A DNA stretch of 64,000 nucleotides from Tomocerus qinae. Lineage: Eukaryota; Arthropoda; Collembola; Entomobryomorpha; Tomoceridae. The notes under the pieces were generated by a model. That model saw only the letters and a list, made by a program, of their open reading frames with translations. It made no database searches and was not told where the DNA came from. The translations under genes and the position numbers were made by a program. Location: assembly GCA_020055645.1 (NCBI GenBank), contig CM034549.1, forward strand, positions 33,627,930 to 33,691,929, read 5' to 3'. This document shows positions 1-10,557 of this stretch, in pieces; position 1 is the first letter of the stretch, and each line of letters starts with the position of its first letter.

Positions 1-28
1 AAGCTGCCTTATTCAGGCGAGCTAAAAA
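1..28 (+). mobile_element. 3' end fragment of the GGCGAGCT repeat family
   Basis: The first 28 bases match the terminal sequence (CTGCCTTATTCAGGCGAGCT then A5) that ends the elements at 43218, 47388 and 47824. Only the 3' tip lies inside the window; the body would lie to the left. Confidence 0.7.
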
Positions 29-31
29 CGG

Positions 32-367
32 TTAGGGATATATGGCCAGCCAACTGATAGTGTTTCTAATATAAACGATCAGTATAGTTGGATTCACATG
101 ATATCCAGAGGAGGACTATTAGTTCCTAATTCTATTATGGTAGATAATGTCAAAAAATGTGAATCAATGTTTAATATGCATTACGAAAAGTATAAAAATG
201 TTGAGCAAATTACAGCTAAACTCCAAGAAAGATTTTTGAGACAAGATCCTTCCTTAAAAGTTAACATCGAAAAAGAGTTTCTGAACATACGCTTAAAGAT
301 TGAAGTCAAAACACTAAATCAAAAAGAGAAAGCTGTACAAAACGACGAAAAAGCACCCAGGTTTTAA
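32..367 (+). pseudogene. C-terminal fragment of a DNA-transposon transposase
   Basis: The frame is open from about position 32 to a TAA at 365-367. It contains WIHMISRGGLLVP, a Cys-containing helix and a basic C-terminus. The 'SRGGL-x-x-P' context followed by a short helical tail resembles the C-terminal end of P-element/THAP9-like and related transposases; this is recollection of the family, not a search result. No N-terminal or catalytic part is present, and the fragment abuts the end of another repeat, so it is probably a truncated relic. It could also be the last exon of a gene entering from the left. Confidence 0.4.
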
Positions 368-633
368 AGAGTCGGAAGGAAAATGTGTAAATGTTCTAGT
401 CGGTAGTCTGTATATAGGTATTTTATGAATGGTTTGTATTAAGTTTGTTTCGTTACATAAACCTTTATTATATATCACACTTGGGAGCGCATGCGTTTAA
501 TGCTCTAACCTCTCAGATTAGCGGTCACAGACCAAGTGCTCATATAATCAAAATTATTGGCATGGAATTCTGTGCGCGGCTATCGCCTGCCATCCCGCGC
601 GCAGGATATGCTGAAAGGTATGTAATGTAATAT
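368..633. other. unassigned sequence
   Basis: No convincing gene or repeat structure was seen in this stretch. Confidence 0.4.
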
Positions 634-834
634 ATACTAATATCAAACTACTGTAATGCAGAAGTCAAATGTTGCAATAAATATTCCCCCTGAGAATGTT
701 TATGAAAATCATATAAAATTTTGAAATGAAAATACTGTGTTCAGATTTATTATTTATTATAATAACCATGGATATTTTGGCCGTCTCTCCTCATTTCCGC
801 ATCGGCCATCAACAATTTGTAATGAATATCATTT
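634..834. repeat. direct repeat A, copy 1
   Basis: About 200 bp that recur nearly unchanged at 1176-1385. The second half recurs inverted at 39650-39745, and the part around 'AAATCATATAAAATTTTG' recurs at 50395-50480. It is an interspersed repeat, probably the terminal part of a non-autonomous element. Confidence 0.7.
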
Positions 835-1175
835 CAAGTCTGTGCCTGTCGTTGCCTGGGCTGTTGGAAATTGTTTGGAACTTTCCAAATGTTCCAAACA
901 GCCCAGCCAATGGGAGATCAGCTGCCAGGGGAGAGGGCGGAGGAAGCTGATATAAATAGAGCCAGTTTCGGCCGCTTTCTCCTCAGAAGTTCTAGGACTT
1001 CCCCTGACAGCTCTTGTCTTGTAACACTCTCTCTCTCTGAGATCTTCTCCTAGGAGTTCTATCTTAAGAGATCTAGTTGCATATATTGCATACTGCATTT
1101 CATTGCACAGCATATATTGCATAAAACTAGCAAGTATTTCGTTGCCGTAGCAAGGAACGCCGGAGAACCGTGTCA
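835..1175 (+). mobile_element. LTR/promoter-like segment between two direct repeats
   Basis: Lies exactly between the two copies of repeat A. It holds a small inverted repeat (GGGCTGTT...AACAGCCC at 857-904), a CCAAT box near 905, and GATATAAATAG near 949 as a TATA box, followed by a pyrimidine-rich leader. This is the layout of a Pol II promoter or an LTR U3-R region. No reverse transcriptase or target duplication was found, so a solo LTR or a compact TRIM-like element is only a suggestion. Confidence 0.35.
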
Positions 1176-1385
1176 ATACTAATATCAAACTACTGTAATG
1201 CAGAAGTCAAATGTTGCAATAAATATTCCCCCTGAGAATGTTTATGAAAATCATATAAAATTTTGAAATGAAAATACTGCGTCAGATTTATTATTTATTA
1301 TAATAACCATGGATATTTTGGCCCTCTCTCCTCATTTCCGCATCGGCCATCAACAATTTCAACAATTTGTAATGAATAGCATTAC
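1176..1385. repeat. direct repeat A, copy 2
   Basis: Same as 634-834 with few substitutions, plus a local duplication of CAACAATTT. Same orientation as copy 1. Confidence 0.7.
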
Positions 1386-1519
1386 AAACCTGATGCACTT
1401 TTTTAGAGGGAACCCCTCTATAGACCCATTTGCCAGCAAATGGGTATAGATTCTAGACAATCCGGTCACAGTAACTAGAAACGTTTTTATGAACAGAATA
1501 TAGGAACACCGTATTTATA

Positions 1520-1974
1520 TGTGGTAGTCCGCACCAGTCTGGCCAACTGAATAGCCCTTCTCACTTTGTCGACTTGGTGCGGTCCAACTGAGTGGTGTAC
1601 GTGTGTACTATTCTACGTTATAATCGTAATTATTACTACGATTATAGAGATCAAATAGAGATATATGGAATATATACAATAAATTACCACCTGTCTATAA
1701 TGAGTTCAGATTTAAAATATTTTCAATCTGAGATCATTAGACTCTGGTTGCAATCTTGCAATTATATGAATTCATAGACAAAAGATACGAAAATTCAAAT
1801 TTTTTGGTGCTTGTGACAGCTTAAAGGATGGTTGTAATTGATTGTATAAACTCCACCTCTTTATTCGTAACGATTTAGTCATTATAACATTAAAACTACA
1901 AATTTCTACAAAAACTACAGCGTCAAGTGAGCAAGGCTATTCAGTTGGCGAGAATGTTCAGGTGGACTACAACA
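1520..1974. mobile_element. non-autonomous TIR element, TGTGGTAGTCC family
   Basis: Left end TGTGGTAGTCCGCACC and right end GGTGGACTACAACA are inverted, and the inner parts GCCAACTGAATAGCC / GGCTATTCAGTTGGC also pair. Flanks are TATA (left) and TAAA (right), close to a 4-bp target duplication. The terminal 11 bases are the same as those of the integrase-bearing element at 2857-3961, so this looks like a deletion derivative or relative. No coding capacity. Confidence 0.65.
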
Positions 1975-1978
1975 TAAA

Positions 1979-2852
1979 TACGTATTATAATATTATATTA
2001 TAGTGCGTGCACCCTAAAGTTGCTCTTCATTTCCTCTCGGGCGGAGGCTTCCTTCCTCCGTTCCCCTCTGACCCTCTCTCTCTCATTTTCACATCACGCA
2101 CACATTGCATTGAATGCATAATAGAGAAACAGAATACAGATTAGGTATTAACAAACTAGATCTTCATGTTTGGTTTTTGGCATGTCCGTCTCTATTCTAT
2201 CAAACCCAAACTTGCAACTCTGTAAATAAACTATAGAAAAGTATAAATATGCATAAAAGTATGCAAAATATGCTCTGCCCAATAACACACACGATGACAA
2301 TAATGGAATTGCTATCACATGATGACGACGGTTGGGTATGGAATGTGATTCCAATGTAATGGACACTCTGCTTATGCTTATAGGAATTCTCTGGGCTTTC
2401 AGGTCACAGCGGACTGTCCCTCGATATTCACAGTTACCAACTAGTCGTATTATAATTAAACAATTACACAATACAGCTCAATCTCAACACATTTGAAATG
2501 ATAAATGTCATGTATTTGTATTGCATATAGGTTAGGTAGTAACGCTTTGTAAATTTTGTCGACAACTTCCATGAGTACAACTTACGAATAAATATTTTTA
2601 CTATATAAAAGATTATATATGCAAATATGAGACAGTGGGTACCAATTTAGCCGGCTATGGAGGGTGAACAGCCATCCGGAACATTCCTATCAGACCTTCC
2701 TGGCTGTTCGCCTCAATATTTACTCCAATTTTTAATAGCAGGCAGTGACATAGCAATCAATACAACAGCAGAAGACCTATAGTGTGCAAATACGACATAC
2801 TATACATCACATCTCATCTGCAAATTACTCTCCTGTTGTTGCTCCTATAATA
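1979..2852. other. unassigned sequence
   Basis: Contains a pyrimidine-rich block (2040-2095), but no gene or repeat was recognised. Confidence 0.4.
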
Positions 2853-2856
2853 TATA

Positions 2857-3961
2857 TGTGGTAGTCCAGAAGAGCAGGGGCGCCAGTAGCGCTATTGGCT
2901 AGTCCACAGGAGCACTGCTCTTGGGGCTTAGCCATAGGCGCTATCGACTTTAGTCCATAAGAGCAGTCCTGATTTCTGTACAATAGCAGTAAGCTGTACA
3001 GCAACATGACTTTACTTTTATGTACATGGGCTATTCACTGCGCACAACTTAAGTGAACCGCAACTGTGGTAATATGGCTATGTATGATATGAACTGAAGG
3101 AAGATGAAATAATTTTTATTTCTATATTACGATGGAATTTCCACAGTACTTAAAGTACAGCAAAGATTTTTTGGACACAGCTCGGTATGCAAATAAATTT
3201 CCCAGTGATACTAATTACGAACAAATACTAGCAATTGTTAAATCAGGGAAAGGAGAAACACTTGGGGGTGTAAGCAGTTTAAAAACACTAGAATTCAAAA
3301 GTCTTTTAAAGTGGCAACTATTAATGGAATTATCTCGTATACAGACGAAGTGAAAAAAAAATTCTTAAACATAGTATGTTTTTGGAAGCAATTAAGGTTA
3401 GTCACAACGAAACAGGTCATCCAGGACGAGATGTGACATACAATAAACTGTGCAGTGAGTACTGATGTGTCCCACGAACTGAAACAGACACAACTAAATG
3501 GCCACTAACTTCTATCAAATACATAAGTGCATTAAGGTCCTTCTCTTCCTACAATGGCCAATCTATTTGTAAATGTAAGTGTAAGACTAGTTGTGGAACT
3601 AGAATATGCGCTTGCAGAAAAAATAAAGTACCTTGTAGAGTACCAAGTGTCATGTAGGCAACAATAATTGTATTAATGTTCACTGCGATTAATCTTCTTT
3701 ACTCTGATTCACTTGTCAATTTAATGATGTTACTTATTAATTTTGCTGTATCCAAAGTATTTTCATACAATATTAACCTACTGACTAATTATATAATGAC
3801 TGATAATAATATTTTTAATAAATACCCACTGTTAATGCAAAGAAATCAGGACTGCTCCTATGGACTAAAGTCGATAGCGCCTATGGCTAAGCCCCAAGAG
3901 CAGTGCTCCTGTGGACTAGCCATTAGCGCTACTGGCGCCCCTGCTCTTCTGGACTACCACA
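2857..3961 (+). mobile_element. Ginger-like integrase DNA transposon, decayed
   Basis: Long terminal inverted repeats of about 125 bp (2857-2984 and 3836-3961) start with TGTGGTAGTCCAGAAGAGC and are almost identical in the two arms. The element is flanked on both sides by TATA (2853-2856 and 3962-3965), a clean 4-bp target duplication. Ends beginning with TGT and 4-bp duplications are known for Ginger elements. The interior carries broken integrase-like coding sequence. The high arm identity suggests a recent insertion despite the broken gene, which would make it a non-autonomous copy. Confidence 0.75.
3132..3657 (+). pseudogene. integrase (KRBA2/Ginger-type) remnant
   Basis: Two blocks can be read. 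The first (3132-3353) is a lysine-rich N-terminal segment starting MEFPQYLKYSKDF. The second, after a frame change near 3355, reads SHNETGHPGRDVTYNKL, like the zinc-binding H-x-GHxGRD segment upstream of the integrase core in KRBA2/Ginger proteins. A Cys-rich end follows (CKCKTSCGTRICACRKNK), also typical of that family's C-terminus. The DDE core between the blocks is deleted and there are stops, so the gene is dead. Confidence 0.5.
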
Positions 3962-3965
3962 TATA

Positions 3966-5394
3966 GACTATCCACCACTACTCAGTATTTCGTGCAATCT
4001 ATCCACCTAGGTGGACCTAACCTCATCTATGTATTGTAGAAATCCTTTCATACTAAAGAGTCACACGGGCACCTATATTTCTAAATTTTTCACGGGCCAT
4101 AAAAAATCCTTACTGGCAGGGCTAGTTATTCTATGGTCAGATCATATTTCCAAACTACCTGTAATTTAGTCATCTCGATATTATAACCACAATCGATGAT
4201 AATGCAATTTTAACTATATCTATCTTATCTATGTCTCGTATAAGGAGACCCTAAAAGCAAAATGCGGATGCCCACTTCATCTAACCCATCTAATATATAA
4301 CCACAGTCTGAGGTAAAGCAACTTTACCAATCTATGCATGTCTAGTAGGAGAGCCTGGGAGACATGCATTTATTGTGTAACGCAAAACCCTTTCCCCCAT
4401 CTGTAACGTAAATGCTGACTGTGACACTTTTAGGTACCTCCTCCTCCCATCAACCGCACACGTAATATTTTGCGATTTTAGACAAACGTTTCTTTACTTT
4501 TCTCGATTTCGGGGGGGGGGCGGCTCCGGTGCGGCTTCGTGCCCCGGTGCCTCCCCCCTCGTTGCGGCGTTGGCAAAATAACAAAATGCGCATGCCCACT
4601 TCCTCTTCCACCGAAATGAGTTACCTAATAAGCCACCCAAAGGCCATCCTAATTGTTAGCAATCTCATCTGCGTGAAAAGTTTTCTGTTATGCGACAAGT
4701 GGAGGTATTTTTGTAATTATTTATAAATTCTGCTAATGGTTCCTGGACGCCTACATCTCTAAATTTGCCAAATTTTACTGGGAGACTAGTTTCAGATATG
4801 AATGCATACGACAATGAACTGCACTACTCTGGGTTAGTATTAGCATATTTCGAACTAAACTAAAATTTTGAAATAATCCGTATTATTATGAAATTCAATA
4901 ACAGTGTGCTATGCCATATAAGCATAGTAAGCTACTAAGTCAAATGGCAATGATTTTTTCGGGATTGTTTTTATTACGGGGATGGGTTGCCTATTGAATT
5001 TCTCTTGAGTGCTAGGTTCGTCCCTTTGCTGGGTTCACTAGTTATTAATAACTATAATATAGTCGTGAAGTATGGGACATGCGCAGTGAATAATTCAGTA
5101 TGTTTGTATGTGCCCATGATCAGGCACGTAAATTTCTAGCGAATGCGCACAAGGCCGCAGCTAAGGGGGGGAGCATAAAATTTTCGCGCGAAGCGCCAAT
5201 TTTTTCTCGGTGCCACTCCCGAAATTTTTTTCTGGCTGCGGCCCTGATTGCGCATATGAACTTCAACTGACCGTTGACTATTTATTAGTAGACTAATTTT
5301 TGATGTCTAAGTGTGTTGAAATGTATAGCAAAATTAGTACTGCTATTTCAGTCATTATAAAACGGTATACGTACATATGTACATACATAATACA
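3966..5394. other. unassigned, with a GC-rich patch and a weak foldback
   Basis: A G10 run followed by a GC-rich stretch lies at 4510-4570. The motif 'AAATGCGNATGCCCACTTC' occurs twice (about 4259 and 4584). At 5135-5262 a weak inverted repeat pairs ATGCGCACAAGGCCGCAGC with its complement around 5232-5258. No gene seen. Confidence 0.4.
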
Positions 5395-5790
5395 AAGCTG
5401 AATTACAAAACGATACGGACATACATACAACGTTGAATTACAAAACGATACGGACATACATACAACGTTGAATTACAAAACGATACGGACATACATACAA
5501 CGTTGAATTATTACAAAACGATACGGACATGCATACAACGTTGAATTACAAAACGATACGGACATACATACAACGTTGAATTACAGAACGATACGGACAT
5601 ACATACAACGTTGAATTACAAAACGATACGGACATACATACAACGTTGAATTACAAAACGATACGGACATACATACAACGTTGAATAACAAAACGATACG
5701 GACATACATACAACGTTGAATTACAAAACGATACGGAGATACATACAACGTTCAATTAAAAAACGATACCGAGATAATACAACGTTGAAC
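5395..5790. repeat. 35-bp minisatellite
   Basis: About 11 head-to-tail copies of a 35-bp unit (core ACAAAACGATACGGACATAC then ATACAACGTTGAATT). Middle copies are almost identical, with point changes at both edges; one copy near 5508 has an extra TTA. Confidence 0.95.
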
Positions 5791-6361
5791 AGAATTCCAT
5801 GCGTATGCCCCACTTAACGTTTATGTAAAATGTAAAATAGGTGAGATAGGTAAAAGCCGTCATTGAAATTGCGGATCAGACTCATATGCTACTTATTTCA
5901 AAACATCTGTTACATATTTCAACATTTTTCTAGCATATTGTACGTGCTAGGTTTCAGCCATACAAAGTCTAGTAATACGCTGGTACGTCCCGTCCCAGCT
6001 TTCTTTATCCAGTATATCTTTTTTATCACTAAAAATTTTTTTTTTCACTATTTATTTAAACGTGTAGTTCGGTGGGATTGGACTAGAACAGTAGAGCTGC
6101 CCAATAAGACGCTGTATTATTGGTTGTATAATAATAGATGTTAGGAGGCACGCAGGTTTTTCATCGAGCCTCTTACATTGCGTATACTCTTGTGGTCATT
6201 GTGGTATCTAGTAAATGTATTAAATATTTTACACATTGATATTCTTTGGCTATGGGTTTCAGCTTTCAGCTAGTTGTTTATAATTGCTATTGTTGCGTTT
6301 GTAATGTGAGACTTGGAAATCTCAAGGATTGTTATGATTGTGTAAGAAGGTAACAAGCTAT
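5791..6361. other. unassigned sequence
   Basis: AT-rich. Contains an open frame at 5863-6144 without recognisable features. Confidence 0.3.
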
Positions 6362-6434
6362 CGGGTTTAGCTCAGTGGAAGAGCATCGGTCGCAATAACC
6401 TGAAGGGCAGGGATTCGAGTCCCTCAGCCGGGCT
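6362..6434 (+). tRNA. tRNA-like sequence, probably a pseudo-tRNA or SINE head
   Basis: A good A box with D-arm (TTTAGCTCAGTGGAAGAGC, 4-bp GCTC/GAGC stem) and a B-box/T-arm (AGGGATTCGAGTCCCT) are correctly spaced. The acceptor ends (TCGGGTT and AGCCGGG) do not pair, and the anticodon arm has mismatches and no T33. It is therefore probably not a working tRNA. A tRNA-derived SINE head or a pseudogene is more likely. Confidence 0.4.
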
Positions 6435-7097
6435 TTACTCTTTACACAACAACTCGACACTATACAGTAATGTCAGATATCAATTACCGTCACCCGCGGA
6501 CAAATTTCTCAATTTCGTTACGGGCACGGGCACATAAACAGTAAAACGTCTGCCCATGCAACTCTCTATTTCGTACGTACCTCGAATACCTACACATCCA
6601 TGAACTATTAACTTAACACTATCTGCAACAATATCCGTGCCTGATTTCAATATATTATTTGCAATCCCTCTCCACAATCCTATTTATACGGGTATAATAA
6701 ATAATATAAGCTATTGTCATAAATAGTAAACCATGAAATGTTATGCACTCATCTATTTATACACAAAAAATGTGATGAGAATGATACATGTGAATGAGAA
6801 TGGGTAGAGTCTAAAATAATTTTGATGGGAATTGGAGACGAGTCCTGATGTATATAATATAGCCAGGCAGACTATTTTATATATTTACATAGTATTATAG
6901 GGAAATATGTTAGGCTTTCAGTTATTGCTAGTGCCTGCACCACAAATTATGGAGTAAAGGGGTCTGCAACAGATGATGTTATATCAGGTTGCATGTTGAT
7001 CATACACAGCTTCATCCCAGAGCTACACGTCACTCATCATTCACTCCAGCGATGTCCATCCGCATAATTCCTTAGAATTAGTTCCCCAGATTGAAAA
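6435..7097. other. unassigned sequence upstream of a candidate exon
   Basis: AT-rich with no recognised repeat. If the exon at 7098 is real, the promoter and 5' UTR of gene 1 would lie here. Confidence 0.3.
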
Positions 7098-7322
7098 ATG
7101 TCTCTGCATCGGACATTCCAGAATCCCCCTCTTCTTAGAGACCCATTCTCCAGTGTCGAGTCACTTCTGGTCCTGGAGAGATCCCTGGACACATCCGGAC
7201 AACGCTGGATAGAGAATCTAAATGTCATTGAGCAATATCTAATATCCATAGTCGAAACCATTGGTTCCAGACATCCAGACTTCCAGTCCAGCTTCATCCT
7301 TCGAAGGCTACCCACTTTTACA
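7098..7322 (+). CDS. candidate first coding exon of gene 1
   Basis: Opens with ATG and stays open for 75 codons up to ACA|GTAATT at 7322/7323, a usable donor in phase 0. The next open exon (9824) starts in phase 0 after TATAG, so the two are compatible. The peptide has a helical segment (IENLNVIEQYLISIVETIGS then RHPDFQSSF). That resembles the helix before the nucleotidyltransferase core in Mab-21-like proteins, where a '-x-RF-x-S-' turn is common. The base composition is richer in GC than the flanks, as in the other exons of this gene. The link to 9824 is inferred and would span a 2.5-kb intron holding a Mutator-like element. The reverse strand is also open here (7037-7315). Confidence 0.4.
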
Positions 7323-7486
7323 GTAATTCATCTTACTTTTAATATTAATTAATTACAGCTACTATATAGAGCAAGGTTGGTCGATATGGTAACACACTCT
7401 GCCACTAGTACTAGGTTAAGTTATAGTTATTTGAAATACACCACTCAAAACCACTTATGGAGGAAACGAACAGGCATCTCCATGCC

Positions 7487-8674
7487 GGTATCCGGAGATT
7501 TCGTCAATAAAATTTCGACAATTGACAATGGTGATTCCGACAATAGGTAAAAGGTGATTCCGATAATGTTAAAGGAGATATCGATAATGTCAATGGGGAA
7601 TTCGACAATGAATAGAAGTATACTAATGTTGTACTCTGTAATTCTGTGATGTTGTCTGTAGTGTATTATTTGTTACTTCATAAGACGTAAATTAGAACTC
7701 CTCATTTGGTTTCTTCGCTCGTAATCTCCCTTAGTCCAAGATAATAAAATCAAGACAGAAGCCACGTAAGTAAAATTATTTGAAGTTATTGTTTCTTCAA
7801 ACATAGGAGAAGTGTGGCAGCCTAGAGAAGTTATAATTGATTTTGAAATGGGAGTTAAAAACGCTTTGAATTTTGTTTTACCAAACACTCAGGTATATGG
7901 TTGTCTTTTTCATTTAGGTCAGTGTTTTTATCGTAAAATACAAGACTGCAAAAACAATATACTAACCCAAACACAAGTATTAGCTTGAATTTCAGGTCCA
8001 TGATAGCATTAGCATTTGTACCACAGAATGAAATAAGGATTCGTTTTTAGAACTCAGAACTACTTTCCCATCAATTCTTACTCCATTCACTCAATATGTT
8101 GAAAAGAATTAGATAGGCACTTGGACAAGTCAACCAACTTTCCCTCCAGACATGTGGAATTGCTACCAGCGTAGTTTATCAGGGATTCCGCGTACTACTA
8201 ACAGCCAGGAGGGTTTTCATAACTCGATTAATCTAAGGTTTAGAACGTATCATCCTAGATTTTGGTGTTTCATTGAAAAATTACAGTTAGAGGAGAGCAA
8301 GTGGCATTTAGCTGTACAACGAATCGATGCAGGTTTATGGAAAACACCTGGCAATAAATATGTCCTCTGACACAGAAGGTGATGAGAATGCTGCAATATA
8401 AGTTATGGCAATTATGATTATCATAAATAGAATTTTAAAGATATAATAAACAGACTACAGAATATTAACATTGACAACGGAATTTTAAAAGTAAGTACAA
8501 CGCTAATACTGCTAATTGGCATATTATTATGTTTACATTATTATGTATTTTTGATTTGTCGATATCTCCATTGTCATTGTCGAATAATCCTTTACCATTG
8601 TCATTATTAAACTTTTTCTTGTCGAAATCTCCTTTGTCAATTGTCGAAATTGTATTGACGAATTCTCCTACAAC
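7487..8674 (+). mobile_element. Mutator-like element (MULE) with 9-bp target duplication
   Basis: CTCCATGCC is found directly on both sides (7478-7486 and 8675-8683); a 9-bp duplication is the hallmark of Mutator-like transposons. Terminal inverted repeats of about 110-170 bp carry reiterated 'TTCGACAATGACAATGG' motifs (left 7487-7612, right about 8540-8674), so the arms are themselves subrepeated. A broken MULE transposase lies between. At 1.19 kb it is an internally deleted copy. Confidence 0.85.
7818..8370 (+). pseudogene. MULE transposase remnant
   Basis: The first block reads IIDFEMGVKNALNFVLP then QVYGCLFHLGQCFYRKIQD. These match the D-F-E...NA...F and C-x-x-H-x-x-Q...RKI segments around the third catalytic region of MULE transposases. 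The second block (8152-8370) reads IPRTTNSQEGFHNSINLRF then HPRFWCFIEKLQLEE, the conserved 'RTNN-x-EG-x-H...HP-x-x-W-x-F' motif. A stop near 7986 and frame changes separate the blocks, and the N-terminal half is missing. It is not functional. Confidence 0.8.
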
Positions 8675-8723
8675 CTCCATGCCATAGACTTAATATCCAA
8701 CCTGCGGCATTCCAGGCTTCATT

Positions 8724-8878
8724 CGATTTGTGACGTCACACGGCGACATTTCCTATACATTTCCATGGGGCAGAAAAATATTTTTGACAATTTTTTTTAA
8801 ATTTTTTGACATGCACTTTCACCATGGTGATGCCCCATGCAAATGTATAGGAAAGTCGCCGTGTGACGTCATAAATCG
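8724..8878. mobile_element. foldback MITE with CRE-like ends
   Basis: Inverted arms of about 50 bp: CGATTTGTGACGTCACACGG pairs with the complement ending CGTCATAAATCG, and both arms continue through CCTATACATTT...CCATGGGG. Each arm holds the full palindrome TGACGTCA, a CREB/ATF-type site. No coding capacity. Confidence 0.85.
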
Positions 8879-9077
8879 GTTAAATACACAAAAATTCAGA
8901 AGTGCCTGGGAATTCCAAATCTATTTTACTTCTACTAGCCTTGCTTAAAATCTGTTAAAATCTATGGCTGCCCCTCCTTTGATCGGTTTTGGGTGATATT
9001 TCAAACAAGTATGACTCCAAGTACTAGTGGCTGGCTGTGTTATTATGGTTTCACGCAAAGATTGATCCTATCTAATA

Positions 9078-9352
9078 ACACATTACATAGAAAGGATACA
9101 GCAGAAAATTTGCACAGCAGGTATCTGTAACCAATACATTCCTATGGTAATTGCCATTTTTCGACTTTTAACATGTGAAGGGTCTGTCCGCCCGAACTGG
9201 CTCCGTGGCTCCGTGTGATTTACACGGAGCCAGTTCGGGCGGACAGACCCTTCACATGTTAAAAGTCGAAAAATGGCAATTACCATAGGAATGTATTGGT
9301 TACAGATACCTGCTGTGCAAATTTTCTGCTGTATCCTTTCTATGTAATGTGT
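9078..9352. repeat. near-perfect 275-bp palindrome
   Basis: The sequence from ACACATTACATAG to CTATGTAATGTGT is its own reverse complement, with arms of about 130 bp in which I see no mismatch and a short centre near 9206-9222 (GCTCCGTGTGATTTA). Such identity means it arose or was converted very recently. No target duplication could be assigned. Confidence 0.9.
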
Positions 9353-9823
9353 CTTTTAGATGAGGATCACCTTTAGATAAAAGGACAATACCATATCAAC
9401 CAACCTTGATATAGAGTACAGGGTATGTCCTTGTACAACGGTATAAAGGAATGCATAGACTAAAACATGTCTTTGTACAATAAGATGCTAAGCATTCTTA
9501 GAGTAAGCGAAGCGACAACCCACCAAAAATTACATCTTCTTTGAAAGGAATGTAGATGAGGGGACCTGTAGCCCTCCACCCCTAAATCCAAGAAAAAGAT
9601 TTATTTTTGTCAAAAATTGGACATTTTGTATTTTTGGCGACTCAATTCCTTCACATGTTCCCACAAATTGGGAAAATAGCGTTGACCCCTAATAATTTAA
9701 CTTCTAGTTGGTAGAATGAAAACAAACCTTTTATTTCCGTTTCCATTTTTGATCATGATAATATTTATTACCTATGCATAATCAAGTGCAATTATTTAGG
9801 AATATCTTGGATATGTTGTATAG
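9353..9823. other. probable intron of gene 1
   Basis: No gene seen. Ends in TTGTATAG, the splice acceptor for the exon at 9824. Confidence 0.4.
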
Positions 9824-10078
9824 GCACCGTTTGTGAATACGAACGAATACACCGTCGTTCTGGACAAGTTTAATTTCACCCTGAGCTCACCTCTGGACCC
9901 CAGACGGAGATCAACAACCGACCGAGTAGGTACTCCAAATTTCGGACAAACCGAGGTTTTCCATCCGAACAAAGAGATCATCGACGCTTACCACAGTCAA
10001 GACTCTAGGAACCCGGACGACGACATCAAACGACATGTTGGCACGGAATGCAAGGACGAAAGTGTCGTTGGACAGCTC
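9824..10078 (+). CDS. gene 1, exon 2
   Basis: Opens directly after a TATAG acceptor (a TAG lies in frame just upstream, so no earlier start exists in this exon). Reads APFVNTNEYTVVLDKFNFTL and on to about 10078. The frame stays open to 10279, but from about 10087 a second frame that fits the following exon is also open, so an intron or frame change lies in 10079-10190. GTCAATGAG (10079) to TCAAG (10188) would give a 110-bp intron of the right phase, like the other short introns here; this junction is inferred. The D-x-F-N-F-T pattern is where Mab-21-like proteins keep their acidic catalytic pair, but a clear catalytic motif is not visible. Confidence 0.6.
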
Positions 10079-10188
10079 GTCAATGAGAAATATGCTTATC
10101 GAAGGCAAGACTTAAATTTTCACGGAGAGATGAATCTCAAGTCAGAAATGCAAATAGCTTATTTATTTATAGCCATGAAGTCTTCAAG

Positions 10189-10557
10189 AGATTCGCAAAT
10201 TCCTTCCTCGAAGCTTCCAACGTGGACTGTCCAGAGGTTACAACAAGGCCCAGCTCGGCATCAGACGGAGTTCAGATAATTGGTCCGCATCTTCTCAATG
10301 ACGTCAGCTCCGGGGCTGAAGTCAAAAATATCTTGAAATTGGTCCAATCGGACTTGCATTACAAATCTAACTTGCACTGCGCTGTCACGGTGAACCATCT
10401 CAAGTCTTTCATCTCAATCTCCTACGAGGACACCGAAGTGACAATCAAGCCGTGCCTCTTCCTAGATAAGGGATACGCTCGAGTCCATGTCAACCTGACT
10501 GAGAGGATCCCGTTCTACCACTCCTGCATAGTCAACATAGGACAATCACTCACCAAG
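10189..10557 (+). CDS. gene 1, exon 3
   Basis: Continues in the frame read as RFANSFLEASNVDCPEV and further to GQSLTK, ending at ACCAAG|GTCATT (10557/10558) in phase 0. The beta-rich segment CAVTVNHLKSFISISYED then VTIKPCLFLDKGYARVHVNL is compatible with the second sheet of a nucleotidyltransferase-type fold (inference). The left edge of this exon is uncertain; the open frame reaches back to 10087. Confidence 0.6.

Noticed and set aside
829-1188. 119-codon reverse-strand open frame
   Set aside because: It lies across the LTR/promoter-like segment and both repeat borders, has no motif, and its composition follows the repeat.
4510-4570. GC-rich patch as a CpG island promoter
   Set aside because: Very short, mainly a G10 run and a local inverted motif, with no gene downstream.
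5863-6144. 93-codon open frame
   Set aside because: AT-rich, hydrophobic by composition, and no motif, splice context or repeat support.
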